From positions 5,001 through 69,000 of the forward strand of contig JAPDOI010001853.1 of the NCBI GenBank assembly GCA_029168955.1: 64,000 bases of DNA. The letters are read 5' to 3'. Shown here one piece after another: positions 13,323 to 25,611 of this stretch. Both the position numbers and the translations under genes were made by a program. A model generated the notes under the pieces. It did not search any database. It saw nothing but the letters and a program-made list of their open reading frames with translations, and was not told the DNA's origin. This DNA comes from Aplectana chamaeleonis (taxonomy: Eukaryota > Nematoda > Chromadorea > Rhabditida > Cosmocercidae). Every line of letters starts with the position of its first letter. The first letter of the stretch is position 1.

Positions 13323-14690
13323 AGTTTGTTAGGCCAGTAGTGGAATCGGGGACTCCAGTATTTTGTCGGTATAAGAAGAGAGATGTTCAACTTTTGGAAA
13401 GAGTACAAGAAAATTCAACTCTTGAAGTTTTCTAGAGAACGAATGGATTCTCGTTTACTAGTGTCTCTGATCTCTCAAGGAGGATTCAAGAACTGACGTT
13501 TCACTCGGTCAAGTCTCGCCGTAAGCGGAGCGATGTGTGCATGATTTTTGAAATCTTGAGTGAAATCTTGAGAATTGGCAAATCGAAATTCTACCAATTG
13601 AACTGTTAGGGACATGTGGGAACTCAGACAAAAGTCCTTCTGGGATTCCCAGAACTAATATCAGACCGAACACTTTCACATGCAGGGCTGACTCTGCATT
13701 CGCTTACTTGAAATAAATCATGAGTGTGCGCTTTTTCCCCATCTTTTAAACGCAAAACTTCGAGTATTCTTCTTGCGTGCTAATGTTTCACTTTGCTTTT
13801 CTGCAGTGGATTACATTCTGCCCTGTTTTCCAACTCTACCTTTTGTAGCGTATCAAATAAATAAATAAACCACTATCTAGGCTGTCGCATCTTGTATAGA
13901 GTTTAACCACTAGACTAGACTACAGATGAGGCCTAGCATGGAAAACCTGATTTTCGTCAAGGTTGTTCTGGGTCTTTTTTAAGGGTGGATCTCGATATGT
14001 TTTCTTCCATCCTTCTCTCTTCGATGGCTATTTTTGAAGGTCTGTAGTAATCCATCAGTGTAATTCCAAGTGACACCTTATTTTCATGCTACATTTGCAT
14101 CGAATACAATACTTCCTCATTGCATGCAGTTGGTGCAAGCTCTTTGTACCGTCATGGTTGCTTTGTTCACTACTAATGATCTTCGTTCCGCTTCTTGTCT
14201 GCAAAACACAGCCAACCCACACCATTTTCCTCTGTCCACTATCATAGGGGCCATTACAGTACTATCAATGCAGGCACAGCTGCTCAGCTCTTTCCGCCTG
14301 TCATTCAAGCGAATTTTTCATTCCTGATTTCAGAGCATTTATTGTGTCTCGCATTTGTCTTCTTTGTTTCTCATCCTTTCGAGGGGTATTCTTCCGCCGA
14401 ATATCTCGTGTTGTTTGTTTTTGTTGAAATGAAATGTTTTGTTCAAATCGAAGAAACGTCTTCCGCCGTCTGACCTTCCGCCACCGCCCACTGTGGTATC
14501 AGTGTCGATCACCTGCAGAGAACAGTGGAACGATGGCGCGGCTCAGCCGATACTAATCGGTTTTCTTATCACAACAGTCTATCATTTGCGAATTATTACT
14601 ACCACTTGGACAACGCGCGTCAATCCTCAAAACGAGTGATCTAGCATTCTTGGGGAATCCTTGAACTCTTCATGCACAAAAGCGGCAACA
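13323..14690. other. No gene recognised
   Basis: Several frames of 60-90 codons at 14070-14640 show no family signature or good splice pair. AATAAATAAATAAA at 13856 is the only notable short repeat. Confidence 0.4.
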
Positions 14691-14720
14691 ATTATTCATT
14701 CATTCATTCATTCATTTATT
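14691..14720. repeat. ATTC microsatellite at the 3' end of the LINE fragment
   Basis: About six ATTC units followed by ATTTATT. The tract sits where the antisense LINE ends, so it is most simply the element's own short-repeat tail. Confidence 0.8.
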
Positions 14721-15465
14721 ACGCCGTATAAGACAAGCGTGAGATAAAACGCTACAATAATTGTGTAAAACGACCCTAATACATATTTAGAAACTCAGTA
14801 ACTTCATACCAGCCATACGTTTGAACGAACCGTAAGTGAGCATATTTGGTAAGGCGGTATACTTTAGCTTCAAATAGATTAAGCCTGCCCTGCATGTAAA
14901 CATGTGCCTCCTCAAATTGGTTCTAGGCATTGAAAATGAGATCTTGACCTGTCCTCCCTGGTTCTCGATTGTATCAAACTGTAGAATCGGGACACTCTAA
15001 CACCAAGCTGCCCAGATAGTAGTTTGAATACCATACACGCGTCTCTTAGCCTTCTCGACGAGATTCCAACGAGTTTAGATTGAGAATAGTGTTCTCATCT
15101 TAGCACACGGTATCAATGAATAATCAAATCCTTCTGTCCGAATCAAGAGTTTCCTAGTGTAGTTGTTTCTGAACCCTTTCTAAAACATCGTTATCCCTTC
15201 TTTTATATGGATTCAAGGCCATGACTCCACTTTCAACTATAGGTCTCACATATGTTTTGTATGCCTTCATTAGAACACTTCTATTTTTCGTGGATAAACC
15301 TTTGAAAATTCGATACGTCTGTAAAAAAGCCTTCCTTTGCAATATTTTATAATGTTCTTGAAAATCTAGTTTGTTATCGTAACAAAAACCAAGATCTCTC
15401 ACCTGAGACACAGTGGGAATTTCAGTATCCCCTATAGTGTAGGTATTATGTATGTACCTCCTCAG
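14691..15465 (-). pseudogene. LINE 3' fragment (CR1/Jockey group), antisense
   Basis: On the minus strand 15465-15154 encodes the RT C-terminal region: VSQVRDLGFCYDNKLDFQEH, then LSTKNRSVLMKAYKTYVRP. It is homologous to the same region of the LINE at 29.3-31.4 kb (LGFLVRRDLTFD, NAYKTYVRP) but clearly a different, older copy. The reading continues with stops toward 14740 and ends in a GAAT-type tandem tail (ATTC repeats on the + strand at 14691-14720). No RT core remains. Confidence 0.75.
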
Positions 15466-17118
15466 GTTTTATACAAAATTCTTCAGGGATGAGCTGCTTT
15501 CTCCTTCAGTGTTTTTTCTTCGCGTGGAAGTTTGAGGATTGTTTTCGTATTTTTTCCACTCCACAGCTCAGCAGGGATGAGCGGAACAAAAATTGAAAAT
15601 CCTGAAATCGGGTTTCGGGTTTTACCACAATTTTTTTTCGATTTTCGCAAATTGGATGCGAAACGCCCACAAATGCGCGGAGTTTTCGGAACGCAAAACG
15701 CGGACTTTTTTTGAAATTATTTATCAGCTGCCTCTGCTTCCATAGACCCGATATTTCCGCATTCCTCAGCACTCTGTGCAGTTTTATGAGAGCGGAAACG
15801 CTAAACGCGGAATCCCGCGCGTCCCTGCAACTCAGTACGTGGAACGTATCGTTTCTGCTTTTTTTCGTGGTGTGGTTTTCTAAATTCTGGCAAAAAAAAA
15901 CCATGACAAACTCCGGAAATGCATCAACAGCCATACAGGTAAGGGAACTAATGCCACATTTTGTCCATAGAGGCTGATTTTTGTTGTGAAAGCAATTTCG
16001 CCGATAATTGGTGGACGACGGTCTCCTTCTTGAAGAGACCTCATCCTCACATATCCAGGCCACAACTGTTTCATATTAAAGTCTTTTTTAGTTTAGAAAT
16101 CTACATTTAAATGGCGTTCTGTGGCACCTCTTTCAACAAGTTTTTCGTTATTGCCTTTCTCTGTTAACTGAACATCGGCAATTTTTTGTAAAAGTGTCCC
16201 CCACCCTAATGAAATAAAGCTTTCTGAGTATCCATTTAGCGCGTAGTACACAAATTTATTTACTTATTCGATCTCATCAGAGACTAATACATTTTACTTG
16301 ATGAAAACTTCGTTTTCCTTCGAAATTTCAAACCATTCCTTTGTACTAATATTTGATTTGTTTGGAATTTAGATAATTCGTTTCTTCGATTAATCGACTA
16401 CTCAGAAAATCGGATGATTTGCTTATTGAATGATTTTGAAAGGCAATGGTATCCGAATGCTGTATGCGTCATTTTTGGCCTCCACAAAGACAGAGTTCAC
16501 GATAGAAACATGACTTACAAGGAAGGCTGGTTTAGCAAATTTCGGAATTTCGAAAGAAATCTGCATTTCTAGTACAAGTGTGGACGTAGATTCCGATTGA
16601 GCCCACCAGAGCTTCCGACATTCATGTACTCTGACCGAAGTTCCGGGCATTTTTAAAGATTCATGGAAAGGCCACGGTGCCGAGCACTTGGTTTGTCGTT
16701 TCTTTTGCTAAAAACCTGTGGGAAACCATAGAAATTTCGACATTTAGTGTACCTCACCTGGCAGCCACGTTACCAACGTCTCATATCTGAATAGTAATAA
16801 TTTTCGATCCTAATCTCGCGCTATTATAACAATTGTCCATCCATTTGTGCTTACATAGTGTATGGTAGTTGCCCTTCCTCCAGCTACTTTTTTTCAGGAT
16901 GGATTCCTTTGAACTTGACTCCGTCATTCACTTCTCTACTCTTTCCTTTGAACAAATGGTGTTTGTCAGCCATAAGTTTCCTCCATTGTTCAGCTCAGAG
17001 CATTAATGTTCAATAGGTGTTGCAGAAAAGTTTCTGTCCTTCATTCTGAAAACGTATCGCAGTTAAATTAAATTTTTCTACATAAGGCAAAAACCTCTGT
17101 TCTAGATAGAGGCATAAT
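15466..17118. other. Upstream region of TMEM120; no gene confirmed
   Basis: A 185-codon minus frame (15506-16063) is Lys/Arg/Phe-rich without motifs. A TTTTTTTCAGG at 16898 followed by an ATG looks like a trans-splice acceptor, but the frame behind it does not resemble TMEM120. Confidence 0.35.
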
Positions 17119-17162
17119 ATGGCACGAGACGTGGAGGATCGGACGGAGGATATAAAGAACAA
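17119..17162 (+). CDS. Possible first exon of the TMEM120 gene
   Basis: An ATG at 17119 opens a 14-codon stretch ([14 protein letters not shown]) that ends in AA before GTAATT. The two left-over bases join the first base of the exon at 17232 in the only frame that also agrees with the downstream TMEM120 exons, across a 69-nt intron. The acidic/basic composition is compatible with the family's cytosolic N-terminus. Phase agreement alone has about a one in three chance of being accidental. The coiled-coil segment expected before the GFYLSI motif is largely missing, so another upstream exon may have been missed. Confidence 0.35.
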
Positions 17163-20100
17163 GTAATTTACGGGCGATTCTTCATTAAACTTATGAGGTA
17201 AGATTCTAATCAAAGGCTTGAAATTTTTCAGCAATCGAAAAGCCAGCACTCATGTCCAGCCTCTGGATCCTTCGAAAAAATGTCTCTTCTGTGGACGTGA
17301 GGGCAAAAGACCTTCAGAAGAGGAAAAGAAAAAGAAAATCAACAATGGGTGAGCCCTACATATTTTTCGCCTTTCTGCTGGGGTTTTCCCAATCGTGAAC
17401 TATTTGTATACGTTTGTCTGTTTGAATTAAAAACACAGTTTATATTGTCCGATTGCTTATTTCAATGAAATGCATGTATGACGAAAAAAAGCTAGGAGAA
17501 TCGGTTTTTCAGGTTCTATTTGAGCATAATTCTTGGGAACAATATTGATCTGACGATGAGCAGCACGGAGCGGTTAGTTTGTTTCATGCTCCTTATCATT
17601 CACCCATTCACAATCGCAATATTTTCAGGTTTTATTTTAAGAAAGACTATGAGACCTTCAAACTTCGCTTCACAAGCTTCAATCTCCTTCCGCTGTCCAT
17701 CGCCTTCTTTTTTCCCTCCAGGTATATACTCTGAATACGGTTTTGTTACAAATCTCAAATAGAATTGAGTTTTATGCAAGGTAACAGCTTTTTTTGTTGT
17801 GTCCGTCTGATGGACCCATTTCAGACCAATGGATTCCATCTGTCACTTCTTGATGGTATGGTATTACTGTACGCTAACAATAAGAGAAAGCATTCTCATT
17901 ATTAACGGCTCTAAGTATGTAGCCTCACCCTTTTTTTCAGGAAATAGTTCTGAAATTTTCTTGCAAAACTAATCCGATTTCAGATTGGGTTCGTGGTGGG
18001 TGGCCCATCATTATTTGGCCTGTGTGATCGGCGGCGTAGCTTTGACATGGCCCGACGATGCTGCTTACCAGGTTTGTCAGCATATTTTACATTTCTCATG
18101 CTCATGGTGGAACAGGAAATTTAGGTTATAATACTGTGTTCCCATTTTACTGTGAAGGGACCGTGCTTTTAATACACGACGAGTTACCACTAATAAAATT
18201 TACCCTAGAGTACATAAAATACTCAAATTTTGGGGAAAGGGCCGATGTTTTCACTACGCGTGTAAACTTTTTTCGAAAAGGGGATCGGAAAGTCTGTTTG
18301 ACAGAAAACAGAAAACAAGGAGAAAATTCTTTAGGTCAAGTTGTTTCCCTTACGGAAGCATAAGTGAATTCAGCCAACTTCTGAGCCTGTTGAGTATGTC
18401 TTTGAACGCTTTTAAGACTATTCTGAAAGTTAGCCGACAGTCCTAGCTGGCTTGTTGTGATGTGCTGGACTCTTTGAGTTCAGATTTCTGACAGAATTAT
18501 AAAATTCAAACCGCAGATTCTTTCCACAGTAACCCAATGGACTTGATAAGAGTATTGAAAACAACTCCACTCATTTATCGTCATGATGAAGCGCTGGTCG
18601 GTGGAATGATGTCGTGCTCCGTGCAAGGAATTCATTCCAGTTTTCATGAAATAAGGTTTCGTAAGACCCTGCGGTACACTAAGGACTTTCACATCGAGGT
18701 ACTCGTCAAGTTGGAAGACTTGCAGCTTTCCCCTACTGCTGCATAGGATAGCCCGTTAGGCCCTTATGGATGAAGCTCTGAATTCTACCGGAGCTTGACC
18801 TACTTCAATTGTTGCCCAATTTCCTGCGCTTCAACGCTTCCCAACTGTTGCTCTCGACAACACTCACCAAACAGTCATGTAGAACCACTTTCCGCAAGTA
18901 TCGGAGTGAATTCCGCCCGAGGAGCATGATATCATTCCACCAACCCACATTTTATCGCGGCTGCGAATGGGATGCAGATGTGTTCCTTCATTCTTATCAT
19001 GTCTATTGGGTTACGGTGGATGAAATCTGCGGTTTGAGTTTTATAATTCTGTAGATTTCTGACCCTAATGCGTGCTTGAATAAGCTCCTTTTGGTGTTTT
19101 TTGTTTTTGATTAGATTCTGAGGCTGTTTTATGTTTTAGTTTGATTTGCATGTTTTTTTTATTACCTGGGCTTGTTCCGCGTCCCGAATGAATAATTAAA
19201 TGAAATAAATAAAAAATGGGCAGAAAACAGAAAAAATTGCAAAAATAAATAAGGAATGTTAAGCGTTTGGAATGTTTCGCAACACTAAACTTTTCATACA
19301 TTTCTCCGTGATAATGCATAGATTTAGTTGGAGCAGACGCGCTTTCCTGGTGAACATATCTTGACATTCACCCAAGCTTCTTTAAAGGCAGTGTTCGCGA
19401 TGAAAATCGTTTTCCTGTTTTTCCTCCTATCTTGAAAATGGTCCCATACTGATTCCAATGATTTCCCCGGCATCTTGAAATACCTTACGGGAACGAAGTT
19501 GTGGTCCCTCAAAAATTGAGCTAGGGAAGCATGCTGGACGAGTTGTCCGAGGCTTGTAACCTCCGCCTTTTGCAGCCGATGTATGCGAGCTGACCTGAGT
19601 AGACAGAGAAGTTGATAATGAGGGGAAGAACGGGGCTATCGATAGGAAACCGTCGCTTATCCCACGATTTCAAGTTATCATTTGTTCACGTCGGAGGGCG
19701 GGCATTGCGTTTCTGGGTTGCCTTGCGCCCAAAGTGGCCACTTCGGACTTTTTTGGGGCTCTTCCTGGCTCGTTTTGATGCTTCTTTCGACGTCAACGTT
19801 ACATTGTGCCCCTCCACTACCCATTCCTAGTAGAAACTGAAAAATATTTTTTTATCGTGAACGCTGCCTTTAAATATGTGGTCTATGATAGTTGTATACG
19901 AACGGGACTTGGGTTGAAACAAGATAATTTACTCCAAGGCTATCTTCCACGATTTGGCTCGAAAAAAAAGCTTTCGTTTCAGGCATTCCATTCTCAATTT
20001 CTTCTATTCGCCGGGTACATTTGCCTAGTACAGCAACTGCAGTACCAGTATCAGAGTGGATGCCTGCGAAGGCTGCACTCCTTGGGTCACGGTGATTGCA

Positions 20101-21806
20101 TGGACGTCACTATGGGTAAGGTTTACTCATGGATAACATCAAATCTGTGAGCGCTCATATGGTAGTTTAGAGCAAAGTAGCCGATTTCGTAGATTCACGA
20201 GTAAGGGCTATCTACACTTTCTCTTCGGAACTGGGTCTACTTGAAATTTCATGTGGTGTGCGGTCGCGGTCGTGTCGGCTTGTCTTTCGAAAGGAACGTG
20301 TGAGAATGAAGGGCTGTATATATGTAAGCTCTGGCACATACCTAGTGACCTGTTGATTTCGATTATCACCACCAGCGGAGCGGTGGGTCTCATTGAAATA
20401 TAACTAGTGATGAGGAGGTTTCGACAAAAAAAACCGCACCGCGCTGTGATAACCGAAAACATGAGTTCACTTGGAATGAAACAGAGTCAAGTTCCACAGT
20501 CTTCACTTTTTCATATTCGTTCCGTGTTTCTAGCGTAGCACATATTGGAACTCCTCACAACAGCATTCCACCAGTCAAGCGCCTTCTGCAGATTCTAATG
20601 TTTACTCGGATCTTTTCTGCAACTCTCGAAGGTCAACTTCTTCACTTTCAGAAGGGTTCGCCACCTGGATGTTCCAAGGTCTCACTTTCCTATTGCCGTT
20701 TTTGGGCGTAATGTACTTGCTTGAGCTGTACAATGCTTACACACTCTACAGCATCTGGAGGACACAGGAATGTGTTTGGCAGGTAATAGTTTTACTTGTA
20801 GAAACCACTTCTTCCACAATACTCACAATTTCATTATTAAATCATACACGTGGTGTTCGTTTAGTTTACACGACATTTTATCGCGGCCAGACTTCAATTA
20901 GGCAGCGTCCATACGTCGCGAGAGCGGGCGTTCCCGCTGATGTGCGCCTCTCGACGCTCCTCAACGCTGGAGCAGCCCGTGCTCGCAAATGAACACAGGC
21001 AAACACCCCCTAGCTCGTGTTGATTCGATTGAAAACGTTTGATCGGGTGATCAATCGCTCTAGTCGGCGAAACGGCTGATGATTTCCCACCGTTTTCGAT
21101 TTCCGTGGTGGGATTATGAACAACAAGGGCAGTAGTTTTGCTACGGGTTTTATGCCACCTGCTTTTGTGATGGAGCAGTAAGCTTGAAACTTGCTACAGT
21201 TGACCGCAATGTTAATAGGACATGGTGCGGTTGCGGACTCGCACTAAATTACGGTACAATCTGGAACTTTGCCAGATTTCGTCATCGATCGGCGCCAAGC
21301 GTCGTCTCTCTGCTCACGAGAATATCAGCTGTGGCGCTGATCGATGACGCAATCTGGCAAAGTGCCAGATTCTACCGTAGTTTTAGTGCTAGTCCGCAAC
21401 CGCACCATGTCCTATTAACATTGCGGTCAACTGTACTTGCTTCGTGGTGCTGGCGTAAGCGCGCGAGAGCGAGCGGGCGAGGGCGCGCGAGAAGGAGCGC
21501 TTGTGAGCGGCTAGTGAATCGTGTGCCCACGATGATCATCGATTTAGCGTAATCTCACGCTCTCGCCACGTATGGGTGGAGCATTAGACACGGCATTCAC
21601 TTGATTTTCATAGTCATAAAATGAGGGAAAATATATAAATAAATTGAATGTTACAGGTGCCAGCCCTTTCACTGCTCTTCCTCATAGTCGGTGTTGGGAA
21701 TACTGTGATGGTCTCTAAGATTGTGTTCAAGAAGATGAAGGAAAGCAGTGTTACAAATGTGACGAAAATCCTCAGACGATATCCGTCAATCGCTAAAATG
21801 CAGTAA
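17119..21806 (+). CDS. tmem-120: TMEM120 (TACAN) family multi-pass membrane protein, eight or nine exons
   Basis: Known TMEM120 proteins are membrane proteins of the nuclear envelope/ER, linked to adipocyte differentiation and, for TACAN, proposed in mechanosensation and CoA binding. Exons that I can phase: 17232-17348, 17513-17572, 17629-17721, 17825-17914, 17984-18071, 19983-20115, 20652-20782 and 21657-21806 (TAA at 21804). All begin after AG and end before GT, and every phase joins. The encoded order matches the family: [10 protein letters not shown], then [13 protein letters not shown] and TM1, [51 protein letters not shown], ending in a basic tail. About 301 residues are recovered if the start exon 17119-17162 is right, against about 340 in human paralogues. 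The shortfall is in the N-terminal coiled coil, so that end is uncertain. The introns are 56-163 nt, except intron 5 (about 1.9 kb), exon 6-7 (536 nt) and intron 7 (874 nt); introns 5 and 7 contain MITEs. I am very sure of the family and less sure of the N-terminus. Confidence 0.9.
19382..19873 (+). mobile_element. TTAA-flanked MITE inside TMEM120 intron 5
   Basis: TTAA at 19382-19385, then AGGCAGTGTTCGCGATGAAA; the right end is TTATCGTGAACGCTGCCT followed by TTAA at 19870-19873. The terminal inverted repeats are nearly perfect over about 20 bp and the interior matches the 3083-3570 family. The 4-bp TTAA duplication is typical of piggyBac-type insertion. It has no transposase, and its 484 bp account for a quarter of this intron. 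Confidence 0.85.
20918..21588 (+). mobile_element. TTAGGCAGCGTCC MITE with a nested foldback, in TMEM120 intron 7
   Basis: The left end TTAGGCAGCGTCCATACG and right end CGTATGGGTGGAGCATTA are inverted. The sequence tracks the 38179-38525 copy base for base up to GATGGAGCAGTAAG (21180), where a 250-bp foldback intervenes, and resumes with GATGATCATCGATTTAGCGT. The nested insert and its flank lengthen the copy from 347 to 671 bp. Confidence 0.8.
21188..21441. mobile_element. Foldback element nested in the intron-7 MITE
   Basis: Arms of about 100 nt (ACTTGCTACAGTTGACCGCAA against its reverse complement ending at 21441) with only a few mismatches. The shared interior reads CATGGTGCGGTTGCGGA. The uninterrupted copy at 38.2-38.5 kb marks the empty site. 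Confidence 0.85.
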
Positions 21807-22015
21807 TGGTTATTTGATGAATGATCTATATCGGTCGAACCTTATCTGTTTATACGGGGTACAGGTCCCCATTTCGGCGCAATAGTTTGATGCGCTTCGT
21901 GGTTTTGCGGTACCTCATCTATTTTTGTACTATTTTGGCAGTTATCTATGTTGTACGTTTTTGTGGTCGCTGTAACAATTTTCTCGTACGGGTGTGTTCT
22001 TGGAGCATTAGAATC

Positions 22016-22021
22016 AATAAA
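22016..22021 (+). terminator. Candidate polyadenylation signal of the TMEM120 gene
   Basis: A canonical AATAAA lies about 210 nt after the TAA at 21804. It is the first such hexamer that I see downstream and fits the 3' UTR length of a nematode gene. No transcript evidence is available. Confidence 0.4.
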
Positions 22022-22294
22022 TGATAACAAATCAGTTCCTTTCCATAAAGAGCTTTACGAGCGCCTTGACTGACTGATTTTTGAAAACATTGATAGAGGA
22101 GGGTACACGGAGACGATTCATTTCCTCCCATGAGATCATTGAATAGCGAGCTTCCGTAGCTAGCAACACAAAAGAGATTGTGGCTACCTGCAATTGCTCA
22201 CGCCAAATCAATATTAGATTTTAATCGCATTTCCCCTAGCGACAATGGTCGTTTGTGTATAGACGCTCACTTGTGTTCATTCGCGGCGCTACGC

Positions 22295-22620
22295 TAAGGC
22301 GCTATTCATACTACTCGACGTTTGTGTATGAATGGCTTGACGCCCCCCCCCCCGCGCATCACGCTCCGCCATGGCGTCGCCGCTGCAGTATTCATACTGC
22401 TACTTGGAACGCCTTGGCTTTTTCATCCACTGATATTGTTTATCGATCGTCCCATTCATTCCAGCTTCACCGCTCCGCCATGGAGTCACCGCTGGAGTAC
22501 TCATAGTCTTCGCAAGCGCGGCACGCGCGTCACGCGCGTAGAAAGTATTCATACACAAACGCCGCGCCAGAGCGGCACGCGCGTGCCGCGCTGGCGTTGA
22601 GTAGTATGAATAGCGCCTAA
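22295..22620. mobile_element. Foldback with TAAGGCGCTATTCATACTAC termini
   Basis: TAAGGCGCTATTCATACTAC at 22295 is mirrored by GTAGTATGAATAGCGCCTAA ending at 22620. A second inverted pair (CGTTTGTGTATGAAT / ATTCATACACAAACG) lies just inside. The interior is GC-rich with CCGCCATGG palindromes and a C-run. TMEM120's poly(A) signal lies 270 nt upstream, so the foldback is intergenic. Confidence 0.75.
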
Positions 22621-25113
22621 GTTATAATTAGCCTACGTATCGATCAAGCGGCGTTGCGTCGTATCGTCGCTAGGTGTTCACAGAGAAGAGGTGCGATACA
22701 TTCGAAGTGACGCGCAATTCGCCTTCGCGCGACGTTATTCGCGTTGCCTTGCAATGCAACGCGACACGATGTCCGAGGCGCGAGATCAGGCTTGTAGCTT
22801 CTTTTCTTCAGTGTTTTTTCATCAACACAACGAAATATAACAAATGCAATGAAAGCAATGAAACAAACATATGGGGGATCAGGCGATGAGGAGAGCACAG
22901 TGTTTTGACGCCACGACGACCGCGCGTCACTACCGTCGAGCGGCAACCGACGCTGTGACGATAACGTTCGAAAACAAATTTGTCCACGCTGACGCTCGAT
23001 CACCAGACTCTTGTCGGTCAAACTCTGCTGGTCCCTTTGCAATTGAAGATAGGTGTTAGCTTTTGATCACTCACAGTAACGCAGGCAATTGTAGCGCAAC
23101 ACAGCTCAGACGATAGCCGGCCCTGAGTCCAACCCGAATGCCGCGTCCATGTTGCGCTCAGGGTGACAAATTTGGCAATTTTCGGGCCACATATGTCGTG
23201 ATGGAGGCCACATAAGTTGCGCTGCGGGTGCTACCGACGAAATTGATTCACGCAGCGCCTCGAGCGCAACTGTCGGCTGATGACGTCATAGTACGCCATC
23301 CAGCGTAGACGTTTGCTCCCCGGGCGCTTTCTCTAAACCGATTTTAGCAACACCGTTGCAAAAATCGATACATTGACGTATTTCAGACGCTTCGCTAATC
23401 GATTTTCGCACCCTTTTTAGCTTATTGACAGCTTTTCAAGGAAAAAATCCTGCGATTTCCGCACATTCACCCAATTACATCACCATGTAGGCATGGTCGG
23501 CTCGGTTACAAGAATCGACGAAGAGCAGTCGATAATTTTTCTTCATTATGTTTCTCTGTTTCTTTCATTTTTTTCTTGTAATCCTGGATCTATAGCGAAT
23601 AAATTGGGTGTAGATATTGAGGGCTTTGGGGAAAACGAAAAAATAGAAAAGAATTCTGATGAAATGATGATTGATCATGCAAATTTTAAATACTTCGAAT
23701 ATGCTGATGCTGAAGTATTCAAATTTTGAATATTCTTCGACAGCCTGTTTTTGAAATATTCGAATTTCTCATAACACTCAGAGGCTTGTTTTTGATTTAT
23801 TCGGATTTTGAATAATATTAAGAGGCCTATTTTTGACTGATGCGAATTTCGAATACTATTTTAAACCGCTGTTTTCGAAGTTATCGAATTTTGAATATTA
23901 ATCCAAAATTAAAATTTTCGAGTCATGAATGATTCAATATTCGAAAAATAACTCGAAAAATTTTGAATAAGATAGTTCGGTCAGAGGCATTTGCTAGGCA
24001 AACAAGCAGAAAGAACACAGAAAAATCAAGTAAGCAGAAAAAATAACCCAGCAGAAAATTATCAGCTATTTCCTCTTTACTGATATACTGCCCTGTTTTA
24101 AAAGATAATTCTAGAACTTTTTTCCAGAACCGAGGTTCTGCAAGGAGGGGCGTGCACAGAAATCACCGTTTATCCAATCGAACCAAGACTACAATATAGC
24201 CATACGCCAATCTGCCCTCCACAGGAATGATACGTCAGCGAGGCTCAAGGAAATGGAAACTCATTAGTTAAAGGTAGTGTTCACGATGATTGTCGTCCCC
24301 GAGTTTTTCACATTAAACAATGCGTTGACCTCCAAGTGTTACCAAAAATACGAAGAAATGGCGAGATTCGCTTTGAAACTGCGTATTCCAGTGACATTAT
24401 TCTATAACATGGACTAGTTGTCCGAATGGAGGAACATGTTCACGGTGGTTGTCACCGGTAAAAAATTGGGGCTAATCAAAAATGAAGGAATATTTTATGC
24501 AAAGCAGGATTAGTTAGGGCTCTAAGGAAATAACGGAGCAATAGAGAGTAGAGAATTGCAAAGGACGGGTCCACAAAAGATTTCATTGTCACAACAAACT
24601 TTTCCTGTGATACTTAAGAGGCGGGGTGATACCTAAGGATTTCGTGTACTTCTGGTACATTTTTCCCAATTTCTACGTTATTTTAGTTCTACCCGGGGGT
24701 CACTTAATCAATATAGCAAATAAACAACAAGGAACCAATCGAAAGAAAGTAGGGGCACATGTGTCGATATCGATCAAAGTCAAAAACGCTGGGGTTTGAG
24801 GCTGGGCGTCGTCTTTGAGTTTCGAAATGCGCGCGGCAGTCAATGTATGTGGCCCGGAGAGCAACCTGAAAGCACTTCACGTTGCAATCACAACCGAAAC
24901 GCACCGCAAGTTCGAATACCAACTGCTCTGCGTTTCGGTTGCAGTGGGCGGGGAGGGGCGGAATCGGTTGCGCTCCGGGCCTGCTACTGTCTGAGAGGGT
25001 ACTGCACGAGGTGCGGGCCGGCTAGATTTGCTCCGACCCCCCTCCCCTCCACGGCCAATTTGGCTGGGACCCCCATAGAAGCTTTAGTAGGTCAATTTTT
25101 GGCCAATTAATCT
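22621..25113. other. No gene recognised; TTCGAATTTTGAATA repeat
   Basis: At 23715-23960 a degenerate unit of about 60 nt (GGCCTGTTTTTGAAATATTCGAATTT) repeats about four times, similar to a hAT subterminal array. GC-rich DNA at 22640-23300 has no coherent exon. Confidence 0.4.
24268..24700 (+). mobile_element. Partial MITE with only the left end recognised
   Basis: GTTAAAGGTAGTGTTCACGATG at 24267 matches the family's left terminus. The GGACTAGTTGTCCGAATGG stretch near 24412 is the degenerate body landmark. No right end is visible, and the end given is only approximate. Confidence 0.45.
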
Positions 25114-25611
25114 CTCCCCACCAGGGGTGTGCGGCAATTGCCGTTTGCCGATTGCCGTTTGCCGTTTGCCGGCCATTTTTGGGGTTTGCCGTTTCCGTTG
25201 CCGTTTGCAGAAATTGTCGTCTAAAACGGCAAATTTTCGGCAAAAATTCGTTGAAACAACAGAATTTCCCTAACCGCAGTCTCTGTATTGGTCACCAATT
25301 CGGAGCTGCTAAATAATTATTTTGACTAATTCCAGCTTCTGGTTCTGGTTCATTCAATGTATAATTTTATCCTTTCAATCAGTTACTTATGAAAACATCT
25401 CGACTGGGTAATCAGAGGAGTTCGTTAGAGTTCTAGATTGTTTGGGAGCCTCCAGATGTCTTTTTTAATCATCAAATGCCAAAATCGTAAAAAACTTTTT
25501 TTTAGAGGCATACCGATTACTGCAAGTTCTAAGATTACAAAACCAAGTCATATCAAAGCTGTAGCGCAAAAGCAGCCTTTTCTGGGCATATGAACCAGTG
25601 GAGAACTCGTG

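Noticed and set aside
15506..16063. 185-codon frame on the minus strand
   Set aside because: Basic/Phe-rich composition without motifs, and no supporting splice sites. It may be chance in AT-rich DNA.
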